Shown piece after piece: positions 7,502 to 15,808 of a stretch of DNA of 34,271 nucleotides. The notes below the pieces were generated by a model. The model was not told the origin of the DNA, did not search any database, and saw only the letters and a list, made by a program, of their open reading frames with translations. The DNA comes from Prochlorococcus sp. AH-736-N03. Its GTDB lineage: Bacteria > Cyanobacteriota > Cyanobacteriia > PCC-6307 > Cyanobiaceae. How positions within the stretch are numbered: the first letter of the stretch is position 1; every line of letters begins with the position of its first letter. The stretch is taken from assembly GCA_028140765.1 (NCBI GenBank), contig JAOIOX010000009.1, forward strand, positions 1 to 34,271, given 5' to 3'. Made by a program: the position numbers and the translations under genes.

Positions 7502-7541
7502 AAAAAAAGGGACGTAATCCTTCTAGTTTAGATCTACTGTC
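7502..7541 (-). repeat. leader element copy 2 (minus strand GACAGTAGATCTAAACTAGAAGGATTACGTCCCTTTTTTT)
   Basis: Matches 4403..4441; immediately upstream of ATG at 7501. Confidence 0.55.
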
Positions 7542-7623
7542 TAAAATGTACAAATCGGAAATGGAATGATTCTAAAAAAAATTCGTTAGGATGTTTGAAA
7601 TAATTAGATTTTTAATGTAAATC

Positions 7624-7746
7624 ATGATCAATTCATTAAACAAATTATTGCCAGTTGGCAAAAAAGTAAAAAAATATTTGCCTTTTTTTATTGGATTTAA
7701 ATTACTTACATTTACTGGCTTTCTTACTTATTTAATGAATCGCTAA
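7624..7746 (+). CDS. small hypothetical protein, 40 aa (MINSLNKLLPVGKKVKKYLPFFIGFKLLTFTGFLTYLMNR)
   Basis: Hand translation. Confidence 0.45.
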   Translation: MINSLNKLLPVGKKVKKYLPFFIGFKLLTFTGFLTYLMNR

Positions 7747-7789
7747 TTGATATAACATTAATAATAAAGTTTAACTAAATTTAAATTTA

Positions 7790-7993
7790 GTGAATAAAGA
7801 AGAACGAACTAGAAGATTCAAGTCTATGTCAAGTTTGCAAAGACAAGAATTGATATTAAAGAAAATGAAAGAGAGAGGTATAGAGGTGGGAAGTGGAATT
7901 CCTAATAAAAAATACGATAGCAAAGAGATTTATGAATTAATTCATATTGCGAATTGCTTTCCAGAATTAAGAGAGGGGAAAAAAAATATTTAG
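7790..7993 (+). CDS. small hypothetical protein
   Basis: Track ORF 67 aa (GTG start). Confidence 0.55.
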   Translation: MNKEERTRRFKSMSSLQRQELILKKMKERGIEVGSGIPNKKYDSKEIYELIHIANCFPELREGKKNI

Positions 7994-8012
7994 GATTCTT
8001 TAATTGAGTTTT

Positions 8013-8393
8013 TTATTTTGGTTCCCTTATTGCAGAAATAATTAATCCACCGATTAATCCAAGATTAATAAATACTGCTCTTTGATGGAAAGGAAATACA
8101 TGAAAAATTATTGTTGTTGGAATAAGAAATACTAATAAAAATACTGAACCGATTTTTTGATTTTCACCAAATATAAAAAATCCAGAACCCAAGATAAGAC
8201 ATATAATGGCTCCCACTAGAAGAATAGATGAAATTGGTTCAGGAATGCCTTTTGTAGAAATATATTCAACTGTACTTTCAAAATTATTTATTTTACCGGG
8301 TATGGCTGAGATAAATATTGCTGAAATTGATACTCTTGAAAAAAAATCTAAAAAGAGTTTGATCCTTTTATTTTTTAAAAAAGAATATTTCAT
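8013..8393 (-). CDS. DoxX family membrane protein
   Basis: RVSISAIFISAIPGKINNFESTVEYISTKGIP, four TM segments. Confidence 0.75.
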   Translation of the reverse strand: MKYSFLKNKRIKLFLDFFSRVSISAIFISAIPGKINNFESTVEYISTKGIPEPISSILLVGAIICLILGSGFFIFGENQKIGSVFLLVFLIPTTIIFHVFPFHQRAVFINLGLIGGLIISAIREPK

Positions 8394-8588
8394 AATCCTA
8401 TTATAAAAAAAAAGTTTTATGTATTTGATAAATACTTAATTAGTCTGAAATAATTTTAAATTTTTCTCAAATAGGTTTAGCTTAATTAATAGAAAGCTTT
8501 TTAATTAATGTGAATCTTATTAAAGTATTTAATATTAATTTATGAATTGTCTTTTTATATTGATGAAATAATAAATCTAATTAAAAAA

Positions 8589-9065
8589 ATGTTTAAAAAA
8601 TTTCTTTTCACTTCTTTTTTAATTTTAAGTTCCCTCATAACTATATATCCCTCCAAAAAGGAAAATACTAATTTTTTGGATTATTGTTATTCCTTAGAAA
8701 AAATAATTTCTAGAAATACAGTAGAAAAAAATAAGAATCTTTCTAAGAATTTTAGGCCTTTAGCAAAAGATATTGCTCTATTTGGTACTAAAAAAACTAA
8801 AGGCACTTTAGCTAATAAGATAATTGATGAATATAAAAATTCCAAAAAATTATTTATTATTACTTTTATTCCAAACCAAATTTATTGTTTAGCAGGATAT
8901 TGGATAGAGGAGGTAAGTCCAGGAAAATTTGAATCGATTTTTTATGAGAAAACCAAACAGAAAATAAATGAATATAAGAATACTAAAAAAGAAGTAGATG
9001 AATTTATAAAAGGAATTAATTTAGAATATAAATCTATAAAAAAAGAAATTAACGATTTTTTTTAA
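8589..9065 (+). CDS. hypothetical secreted/lipoprotein-like protein
   Basis: Likely start MFKKFLFTSFLILSSLITIYPS (signal-like) within track ORF 8547..9065. Confidence 0.6.
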   Translation: MFKKFLFTSFLILSSLITIYPSKKENTNFLDYCYSLEKIISRNTVEKNKNLSKNFRPLAKDIALFGTKKTKGTLANKIIDEYKNSKKLFIITFIPNQIYCLAGYWIEEVSPGKFESIFYEKTKQKINEYKNTKKEVDEFIKGINLEYKSIKKEINDFF

Positions 9066-9071
9066 AAAAAA

Positions 9072-9521
9072 TTAAAATCCTTTTTCTAAAACAATTGGGT
9101 TAATTGTTATTTTTGATTTATTTGTTTTAGATTGTGAGATAAAAAATAACAGAAATCCTAAAAAGAATACAAAGCCAAAAATAGATAAAGAATAAATAAA
9201 TTTTTTATTGAGATTAAATTTAAGTTTGTTTTGGGCTATTTTTTCAAAGAACAGAAATTTTTTATTTGGTAATGAATCATATTTTTCAGAATTATTTTCA
9301 AAATAATAATTATTAAATAGTTCCTCCCTATTATTATCAATGTCTATTTGCAAGTTATTTTCAGACGCACCAACTTTATAATTTGATTGCTCATAAAAAA
9401 ATTCATGCATATTTGCAATAGTTTTTATTTTTTTATTTTTAAAATCATGTTTAGTTTTTTTAAAATCATTATCAAACCATTCGTCATAAACTATAAAGTT
9501 CGGTTTAGCAAAATAAGACAA
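9072..9521 (-). CDS. hypothetical protein with C-terminal TM segment
   Basis: Track ORF 149 aa. Confidence 0.6.
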   Translation of the reverse strand: MSYFAKPNFIVYDEWFDNDFKKTKHDFKNKKIKTIANMHEFFYEQSNYKVGASENNLQIDIDNNREELFNNYYFENNSEKYDSLPNKKFLFFEKIAQNKLKFNLNKKFIYSLSIFGFVFFLGFLLFFISQSKTNKSKITINPIVLEKGF

Positions 9522-9684
9522 AATTCTATTAGAAAAAGTATATTAAAAAAATAAATCAATTAAAAAAAGAAAGTTATTTTTGTAGGTAAATTTCATAAAT
9601 CATGTTTTTAAATCATCATTAATTGTCAAGTTCTTATTAAAAGTAATTTTATAGATTTCCAAGCTTCTTATTATTTAATTTTTT

Positions 9685-9882
9685 TTGTATATTAGTTTGC
9701 AAGAAAAGTTATTATTTGGACTTTCTTGTGCCACCGTAGGAATAATTATTATTTTTAGAAATTACATTCCAACATTCTTTACAACAAAAAATCCAGTCTT
9801 TATGAATTATGGATTTAACTCTGTAATGAATTTTATCTTGCTTATGACAGGAATCACATTTTTTCAAACATTTTCATCTTAG
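9685..9882 (+). CDS. small membrane protein
   Basis: Track ORF 65 aa, two hydrophobic segments. Confidence 0.4.
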   Translation: MYISLQEKLLFGLSCATVGIIIIFRNYIPTFFTTKNPVFMNYGFNSVMNFILLMTGITFFQTFSS

Positions 9883-10205
9883 CTAAATATACTTTAGATA
9901 AAAAAAAATTGATTGAAAATATTCACGAAAAAATTTTTATCGTGTCATTATTATAATGCACTCTACATACACTTAAGCAAAGCAGTGGTTTTGTTGAGTG
10001 CAATATTTTGTATTGATTCAAAAATTTTCTCATTTCCATCTTTTTTAATACTCAATTTATCAATATTAATATTCAATTTATCAAGCATTTTTTTTTGCTT
10101 TAATTTAAAAAAATCTTTAATTATACATCTAAACTAGAACTTTAAAAAGAAACTCACGAATCATATTAAATTGATTTTAGTATTAAATTATTGATTTTTA
10201 GTAGT

Positions 10206-10349
10206 ATGAACATTTATCTTTTCTGGATATTATTTTTAGCTCTATGGGCAATTGTTCCCTTAATGGTTATTAAAGGTAGAGTAGACGAACAGCCTAAGAT
10301 TCAGACTTCACCAAAAGCTAAAGAAAAGAAAAAAGGTTGGTTTAATTAA
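10206..10349 (+). CDS. small membrane protein, 47 aa (MNIYLFWILFLALWAIVPLMVIKGRVDEQPKIQTSPKAKEKKKGWFN)
   Basis: Hand translation. Confidence 0.6.
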   Translation: MNIYLFWILFLALWAIVPLMVIKGRVDEQPKIQTSPKAKEKKKGWFN

Positions 10350-10434
10350 CAGAATCTCTGAATTATTAGAAATAATCCATAAGGTAAATTTTAATAATTT
10401 AAATTAAAGTTTAAATGAATTTGATTTATTAAAA

Positions 10435-11019
10435 GTGGATAAATTAAAAAATAATTTTCTTTATTTGGTTGTACTTGGGGGTAGAGCAGAAAAAGCTAAT
10501 ATTGAATTACATGATGTTAGATGGGTTGTTGGATCTAAAATTGAAGACACATACGATACTTTAAGAAAAGATTGGTTTGGCTCTTCAAAAGGATTGCATA
10601 TTGATAGCTATAAAAAAATACAATACATAGATGGTTATAAGATTAATTTAATAAATGTTGAAAGGAATAAAATAGGAAATAAGCAATTAGTAAAAAAAAT
10701 AATCCCCAAAAAAAATTTATGGTTTGTCAATATTGGAGGATATAATCCAACCTCTATGCAGGAAAAACATGAATTTGGATTAGTTATAGCTTCAAGTAAA
10801 TTAGAGGCAAAAAATATAGCTAAATCTAAATGGCTTATTGGGTGTAAAAAAAAGCATAGAGATGATCTTGCTTCTTTAGAAATGTTAATTAGTTGCGATG
10901 ATTGTGAACCAATAAAAAAGATAGGTATTTGGGAAATAGAATTAACTCCCGATAATAAAATTATTGATGAAAACAATTATCCTGATTGGTATGGTTATCA
11001 AAAGATAGACGAGAAATAA
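10435..11019 (+). CDS. DUF1543 protein
   Basis: LYLVVLGGRAEKANIELHDVRWVVG; duplicated half FVNIGGYNPTSMQEKHEFGLVIA. Confidence 0.75.
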   Translation: MDKLKNNFLYLVVLGGRAEKANIELHDVRWVVGSKIEDTYDTLRKDWFGSSKGLHIDSYKKIQYIDGYKINLINVERNKIGNKQLVKKIIPKKNLWFVNIGGYNPTSMQEKHEFGLVIASSKLEAKNIAKSKWLIGCKKKHRDDLASLEMLISCDDCEPIKKIGIWEIELTPDNKIIDENNYPDWYGYQKIDEK

Positions 11020-11085
11020 AAATTCAAGAATTTATTATTTTCAAAAGAATTTTGTTATTTATCCTTAATTTATGTGATTAAAAGA

Positions 11086-12291
11086 TCAAAAAGAACTTGA
11101 TTTTCTTAATAAATAAATTCCACCTCCAAGAGAAATTAAAACAGGTAACCATGCAGCAAAAATTGGAGGCAAAATACCCTTTACTCCGAATGAACTAAAT
11201 AAAAATGACATTACATAATAAATTAATATAAGAATTACACTTAACCCAAATCCCTGACTTTTTGAAGATCTTAAATTAGATTTAGATCCCAGACTGCTTC
11301 CTATTAAACCAAAAACCAAGCATGCAAAAGGTAGTGTGAATTTCTCTTGAATACGGACTTTAATTCTTCTTATCTCCTTTAAGTTTCCAGTTTTTTCATA
11401 AATCTTTTCTGCTTGTATAGCCTGCTTTAAAGTCATTTCATTTGCATCTTTAGGCACCTTTGCTAGCTCCATTGGACCTTCTACAAATGGGTATGTATAT
11501 TCTTGAAATTGAATATTTGTAGTTTGTCCGCTTGGATCAATTGATACAATATTCCCGTCTGAAAATATCCAAGAAGAACTTTTTTTGTCAAATACTCCAT
11601 TCTTTGCCTTTAAGATTTGTTGAAAATCTTCTCTGGAAAAATCTAAAACTGTAACTCCCTCCATAATGTTATTTTCATACCATGAAGCATAAAATATATG
11701 AGTAAGAAAAGTATTTGTTTTTGTAGGTTTTTTATTTGATGCACTTATTCTAGATCCATATCTAGAAAACATAATATTATCTTTTCCTTGTTCGGCGCTA
11801 AAAGAACTTCCTATTCCTGCTCTTAATGTCGTTTCAGCTAATTTATTACTTGCAGGAACTAAATTATCGTTGAAGTAAAAAGTTAATCCTGTCATAAATA
11901 TTGAAAGAGCAATAGCTGGAGAAATGATTCTTGAAGTTTTTATGCCTAAAGATTTCAATGCCAACAATTCAGAATTGCTTGATAATTTTCCATAGGCTAA
12001 TAATGTTGAAAGTAAAACTGCCATTGGGAATGATAAGACTAAAAAACTGGGTAAACTAAAAAAAAGAACTTTTAAAGCCAGAAATAAAGGTAAGCCAAAT
12101 TCAACTATTTTTCTTATAAGATCAAACATTACTCCAACAGATAATGAAATTACAGTAAAAGCTGAAATTGCAAATATCATTGGAGGTATTATTTGCCCTA
12201 ATAACCATCTATCAATTAAAGGGAGTAAATACCAAGGAGAAATGATTTTATTAATAGTTTTTTTAATTAGTGATTGCTTTGAGAGTTTCAA
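11086..12291 (-). CDS. LptF/LptG (YjgP/YjgQ) family permease
   Basis: PLIDRWLLGQIIPPMIFAI…LAYGKLSSNSELLALKSLG…RRIKVRIQEKFTLPFACLVFGLIGSSLG. Confidence 0.88.
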   Translation of the reverse strand: MKLSKQSLIKKTINKIISPWYLLPLIDRWLLGQIIPPMIFAISAFTVISLSVGVMFDLIRKIVEFGLPLFLALKVLFFSLPSFLVLSFPMAVLLSTLLAYGKLSSNSELLALKSLGIKTSRIISPAIALSIFMTGLTFYFNDNLVPASNKLAETTLRAGIGSSFSAEQGKDNIMFSRYGSRISASNKKPTKTNTFLTHIFYASWYENNIMEGVTVLDFSREDFQQILKAKNGVFDKKSSSWIFSDGNIVSIDPSGQTTNIQFQEYTYPFVEGPMELAKVPKDANEMTLKQAIQAEKIYEKTGNLKEIRRIKVRIQEKFTLPFACLVFGLIGSSLGSKSNLRSSKSQGFGLSVILILIYYVMSFLFSSFGVKGILPPIFAAWLPVLISLGGGIYLLRKSSSF

Positions 12292-12481
12292 AAGAAATTT
12301 ATTTGTTTTTTACTGTCTTTTTTAACATTATAAAATATCAAGGATTTAGAAACCAACATAAAAATGATAGTTAAGAAAAATATTTTTATTCTCTAAATTT
12401 CAATAAAAAAATTAGAAAAATAATTTATTAACACTTGCAATAAAAGAAGAAATTTGGTTTATTTAAAAAAATATTTAAAGC

Positions 12482-12601
12482 ATGAAAAATAAAACTTTAA
12501 TATACGAATGCAATTGCATACACTGTCAACAAAAAATAAATCAAATTAATAATTCAAAACTATATTGGGACAAGTTAATTTTAAGAAAAAAGTTATTATA
12601 G
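12482..12601 (+). CDS. tiny Cys-motif protein, 39 aa (MKNKTLIYECNCIHCQQKINQINNSKLYWDKLILRKKLL)
   Basis: CxCxxC motif; hand translation. Confidence 0.35.
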   Translation: MKNKTLIYECNCIHCQQKINQINNSKLYWDKLILRKKLL

Positions 12602-12851
12602 TTTTTTTACTAAATTCTCTAAGGTTTTCAAACTTTGTTTTGAAAAATGATATTATTTTACCCTTTGATTTCTTTTGTATATTCTATTTTCCCTATTTAA
12701 AAGAAAAAGAATGATAATAATGCAGGAGGGGATGAGAATAAAATCTAAAGACATACGTTGTTAAACATCTATTTTTTATTTAGCAATAAATTAATTTATT
12801 GACATTTTATAGAAACTAAAAATTTATTTTTTTAAAAAATATTATGACGAT

Positions 12852-12960
12852 AGGTTTATTCACTTGCTTTTAAAATTGAAAGAGCTTGCAGTATCCCAAC
12901 GGCAAGCTCATGACGACTTAGTTAATTCAGATTTTCTGATTTAACCAGCTAAGCACTTCC
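12852..12960 (+). ncRNA. candidate structured ncRNA (two strong hairpins)
   Basis: GAGCTTGC(12882-12889)/GCAAGCTC(12902-12909); CTTAGTTAA-TCAG/CTGA-TTAA-CTAAG (12917-12953); upstream TATTAT. Confidence 0.4.
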
Positions 12961-13155
12961 TAAATGCTAATTGCATTCTACTAAGTAAAATTACTCATTG
13001 TGAGTATAAATGCTTATTTTTGGTGGTTTAACTGCAATTTTGATAATAAAAGGTGATTTAATTCAAAAAAATTGTGATTTGTAAATTATTTTCTAAACAG
13101 AAATGTCACAGATTGAATCATAAATACTCAGAGGCGAATCATTGAAGGCTTTTGG

Positions 13156-13184
13156 TTTACATAAATTAATATTTATGTTACTTT
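13156..13184 (+). promoter_or_regulatory. hli promoter: TTTACA-17-TACTTT with HLR1-like half site
   Basis: TTTACATAAATTAATATTTATGTTACTTT; parallels the site upstream of the minus-strand hli pair. Confidence 0.5.
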
Positions 13185-13207
13185 AATTAACAATTATTAT
13201 TTTTTTA

Positions 13208-13414
13208 ATGACAAAATCAGGAGTTACTACTGAATCAGGTGGAAGACAGAACATGTTCCCATCAGAAACTAGGCCTTATATTGATGAAACTGTGTCTTAC
13301 GATGGATATCCTCAAAATGCAGAAAAAGTAAATGGAAGATGGGCAATGGTTGGTTTTGTTGCATTATTAGGTGCCTATATAACAACAGGGCAGATCATTC
13401 CAGGAATTTTTTAA
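13208..13414 (+). CDS. hli: high-light-inducible protein
   Basis: EKVNGRWAMVGFVALLGAYITTGQIIPGIF. Confidence 0.92.
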   Translation: MTKSGVTTESGGRQNMFPSETRPYIDETVSYDGYPQNAEKVNGRWAMVGFVALLGAYITTGQIIPGIF

Positions 13415-13481
13415 TACCTAAATAACTGATTTTATAAACTTTTTTAAGTTATATTATTTATCTGTTTTAAACGAAAAATTT

Positions 13482-13610
13482 TTAATTCAAATTTGAAAAT
13501 AAGAAAAACCAAATAAAAGTTATAGCATTCAAGCTAAATATTATTCCTAGAAATATATAGGCAAACTTTTTGCCAATAAATGCTGTCTCCGGCTCAAGCT
13601 TTACTCTCAT
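13482..13610 (-). CDS. small membrane protein, 42 aa (MRVKLEPETAFIGKKFAYIFLGIIFSLNAITFIWFFLFSNLN)
   Basis: Hand translation. Confidence 0.5.
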   Translation of the reverse strand: MRVKLEPETAFIGKKFAYIFLGIIFSLNAITFIWFFLFSNLN

Positions 13611-14030
13611 TAAATATTCGAATTATCTAGATAAAGATAGCATCAAATAATGAATAAATTTTATTTTTCAATTAGAAAAATAATCATATTAATATTTCTT
13701 TTTTAAAGTTTTCTTTAAATATTAATCATCTTCTTTCTATAGCTTTCTTGAAAAAAAATTATGATCTTTTATATCGTTGCTAATAAGCTTTCTTAGATTT
13801 TTATTTCTTTTCCGCGAATATAGATTATAAAATTAATCCAAAAAAACTTCGAATATAATTTTTAAAAATGAGATAGTGTTTTTATGCTGATTATTAGCAA
13901 ACTTTTTTGTTGCAAATAGGATTATTCTAAACTTAATTAATAAAAACCATTTGTTATCAAAAAAATTCCATTAAAAAAGCCTAAATTAACTTTAACTTAG
14001 ACTTTTTTATGAAAACTAAAAAGATTTATG

Positions 14031-14171
14031 TTAGATAAAACCAGGAATGATTTGACCTGTAGTTAGGTATGCTCCAACTAGAGCAACAAAACCTAACATT
14101 GCAAATCTACCGTTAAGCTTTTCAGCTACGATTTTTTCTTTTTCAACTATTTTTGATTCGTTATTATTCAT
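14031..14171 (-). CDS. hli: high-light-inducible protein, 46 aa
   Basis: MNNNESKIVEKEKIVAEKLNGRFAMLGFVALVGAYLTTGQIIPGFI; the track's extra N-terminus is the wrong frame of the neighbouring hli. Confidence 0.9.
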   Translation of the reverse strand: MNNNESKIVEKEKIVAEKLNGRFAMLGFVALVGAYLTTGQIIPGFI

Positions 14172-14278
14172 TAGAACCAACCAGGAATGATTTGACCTGT
14201 AGTGACGTATGCACCAACTGCTGCAACGAAACCTAACATTGCTGCCCAACCATTAAAACGTTCTGCTTCTGGAGTCAT
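14171..14278 (-). CDS. hli: high-light-inducible protein, 35 aa (absent from ORF track)
   Basis: MTPEAERFNGWAAMLGFVAAVGAYVTTGQIIPGWF; stop overlaps next hli start (TAATG). Confidence 0.9.
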   Translation of the reverse strand: MTPEAERFNGWAAMLGFVAAVGAYVTTGQIIPGWF

Positions 14279-14301
14279 TTTGTTTGTGTAATTTGTAAAT
14301 A

Positions 14302-14330
14302 AATATAACATAATTATTTAGTAATGTAAA
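14302..14330 (-). promoter_or_regulatory. hli promoter: TTTACA-17-TATATT with HLR1-like half site
   Basis: minus strand TTTACATTACTAAATAATTATGTTATATT upstream of 14278. Confidence 0.5.
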
Positions 14331-14337
14331 GAAAATC

Positions 14338-14433
14338 ATGGATTATTCCTCGCTTTATCAGGAAAATTTTAAAAACTGCTACATATATGTGTCGAAATAT
14401 ACCGTATCGATGTTTTTATTTTTGTTCTGATTT
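14338..14433 (+). CDS. possible micro-ORF, 31 aa (MDYSSLYQENFKNCYIYVSKYTVSMFLFLF)
   Basis: Hand translation; divergent from hli pair. Confidence 0.3.
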
Positions 14434-14521
14434 TTTAAATTTGAATAAAAAATAAGCTTTTCACCTTGTTTTTTTTAGAGGTATGTCCTCATTTAGAGGT
14501 AATTTAAATTAACATAATACA

Positions 14522-14561
14522 AGAGTCAGCTAGTAGGGATACAGGCTGACTCTTTTTTTTT
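14522..14561 (+). terminator. Rho-independent-type terminator
   Basis: AGAGTCAGC-tagtagggatacag-GCTGACTCT then T8-9. Confidence 0.8.
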
Positions 14562-14644
14562 GAGAATTTTTAGTTTTTGACTAAAAGTAGTTTTTAGAAT
14601 TCAAATAATTGCTATTAATAAATTAGATACATATATATGAATTT

Positions 14645-14809
14645 ATGTCTTTCTCGACCTACTACATGCATTTAATTTTTGGAAGGATTCCTTCTCTAAT
14701 GAGTTCTGATCTAATACTTTATATCTTGCCTGCTCTCACAATTTCAATATTATTCTTTAGCCTTAAAATAATGTTTTTCAAAACTCCTAAATTGAGAAAG
14801 GTTAAATAA
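14645..14809 (+). CDS. small membrane protein, 54 aa
   Basis: MSFSTYYMHLIFGRIPSLMSSDLILYILPALTISILFFSLKIMFFKTPKLRKVK. Confidence 0.5.
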   Translation: MSFSTYYMHLIFGRIPSLMSSDLILYILPALTISILFFSLKIMFFKTPKLRKVK

Positions 14810-14860
14810 TCAAGGATTTTAGAATTATTATTTTTACTGAAGCGCCAAATTTTTTTAATT

Positions 14861-15478
14861 TTGGATAATAGACTTTTTTTTTCGGCAACTCAAAGAAATA
14901 GAAACTGCATTGGTGATGTACTATCCCGCATTATAAAAAAAGGTTCAGTATTGGAAATTGGCAGTGGTAGCGGTGAACATGGAGTGGCTTTTCAAAAACG
15001 CTTTCCTAAAATAATTTGGCAAACGAGTGATCCAGAGTTATTGCATAGAAAAAGTATAAGTTCTTGGATTGAGCATGAAGACTTAACCAAGAAAATGCCC
15101 CAGCCTCTAGAGATTGATGTAGAAAAAATTCCTTGGAAAATTCCATTAAGATTAGCTCATTCTTTGCAAGGAATAGTCTCTATAAATATGATTCATGTAG
15201 CAGAGTGGTCTTGTACTGTAGCACTATTTAGAGAGGCAGGAAAATTACTTAATAAGGAAAAATTTTTGTTGTTATATGGACCATTTAAAATCTGTAATAC
15301 GCATACAAGTGAAAGTAATTATTTTTTCGATAATTCATTAAAAATGCAAAATGCTCTTTGGGGTATTAAAAATCTTGAGGAAGTTTGTGATGAGAGTAAG
15401 AAAAATGGTTTTTCTCAAGAGGATATTATTAGGATGCCTGCAAATAATTTTTCAATAATTTATAGAAAAGTTTCTTGA
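14861..15478 (+). CDS. DUF938 (UPF0585) SAM-dependent methyltransferase-like protein
   Basis: FFSATQRNRNCIGDVL…GSVLEIGSGSGEHGVAFQKRFP. Confidence 0.85.
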   Translation: MDNRLFFSATQRNRNCIGDVLSRIIKKGSVLEIGSGSGEHGVAFQKRFPKIIWQTSDPELLHRKSISSWIEHEDLTKKMPQPLEIDVEKIPWKIPLRLAHSLQGIVSINMIHVAEWSCTVALFREAGKLLNKEKFLLLYGPFKICNTHTSESNYFFDNSLKMQNALWGIKNLEEVCDESKKNGFSQEDIIRMPANNFSIIYRKVS

Positions 15479-15529
15479 TAAGGCAAATACAAATATCAAT
15501 AAGTTATTAAAATTCATCTTATTAGATGA

Positions 15530-15691
15530 TCAACCTGATAGTTTTTTGCTCCATTCTTTATGCTTTTGATCTAAATCTGAAATTTTATCGCCTAAACTCA
15601 ACTGTCTTTCTAATAATTCAACTTTTGTAAGTGTTATTTTTTCCGAATAAAATTTAATAGGCTGTTTACCATGCAAATTGTCGCCACTCAT
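15530..15691 (-). CDS. small hypothetical protein, 53 aa
   Basis: MSGDNLHGKQPIKFYSEKITLTKVELLERQLSLGDKISDLDQKHKEWSKKLSG. Confidence 0.55.
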   Translation of the reverse strand: MSGDNLHGKQPIKFYSEKITLTKVELLERQLSLGDKISDLDQKHKEWSKKLSG

Positions 15692-15808
15692 AGAATTACT
15701 AAATCGTGAGTATTTTCTAAGATGAAAAAGTTGATATTTCTAATTCTTTTATATTCTTTTCAGATTTGCGTAAATTAATGTGATAAAGAACTGATGCTTA
15801 TTGTGTTT

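Noticed and set aside
8206-8406. + strand 66 aa ORF
   Set aside because: Antisense shadow of the DoxX gene
9913-10137. + strand 74 aa ORF
   Set aside because: Low-complexity hydrophobic translation without clear start/SD; not supported
10635-10976. - strand 113 aa ORF
   Set aside because: Antisense shadow of the DUF1543 gene
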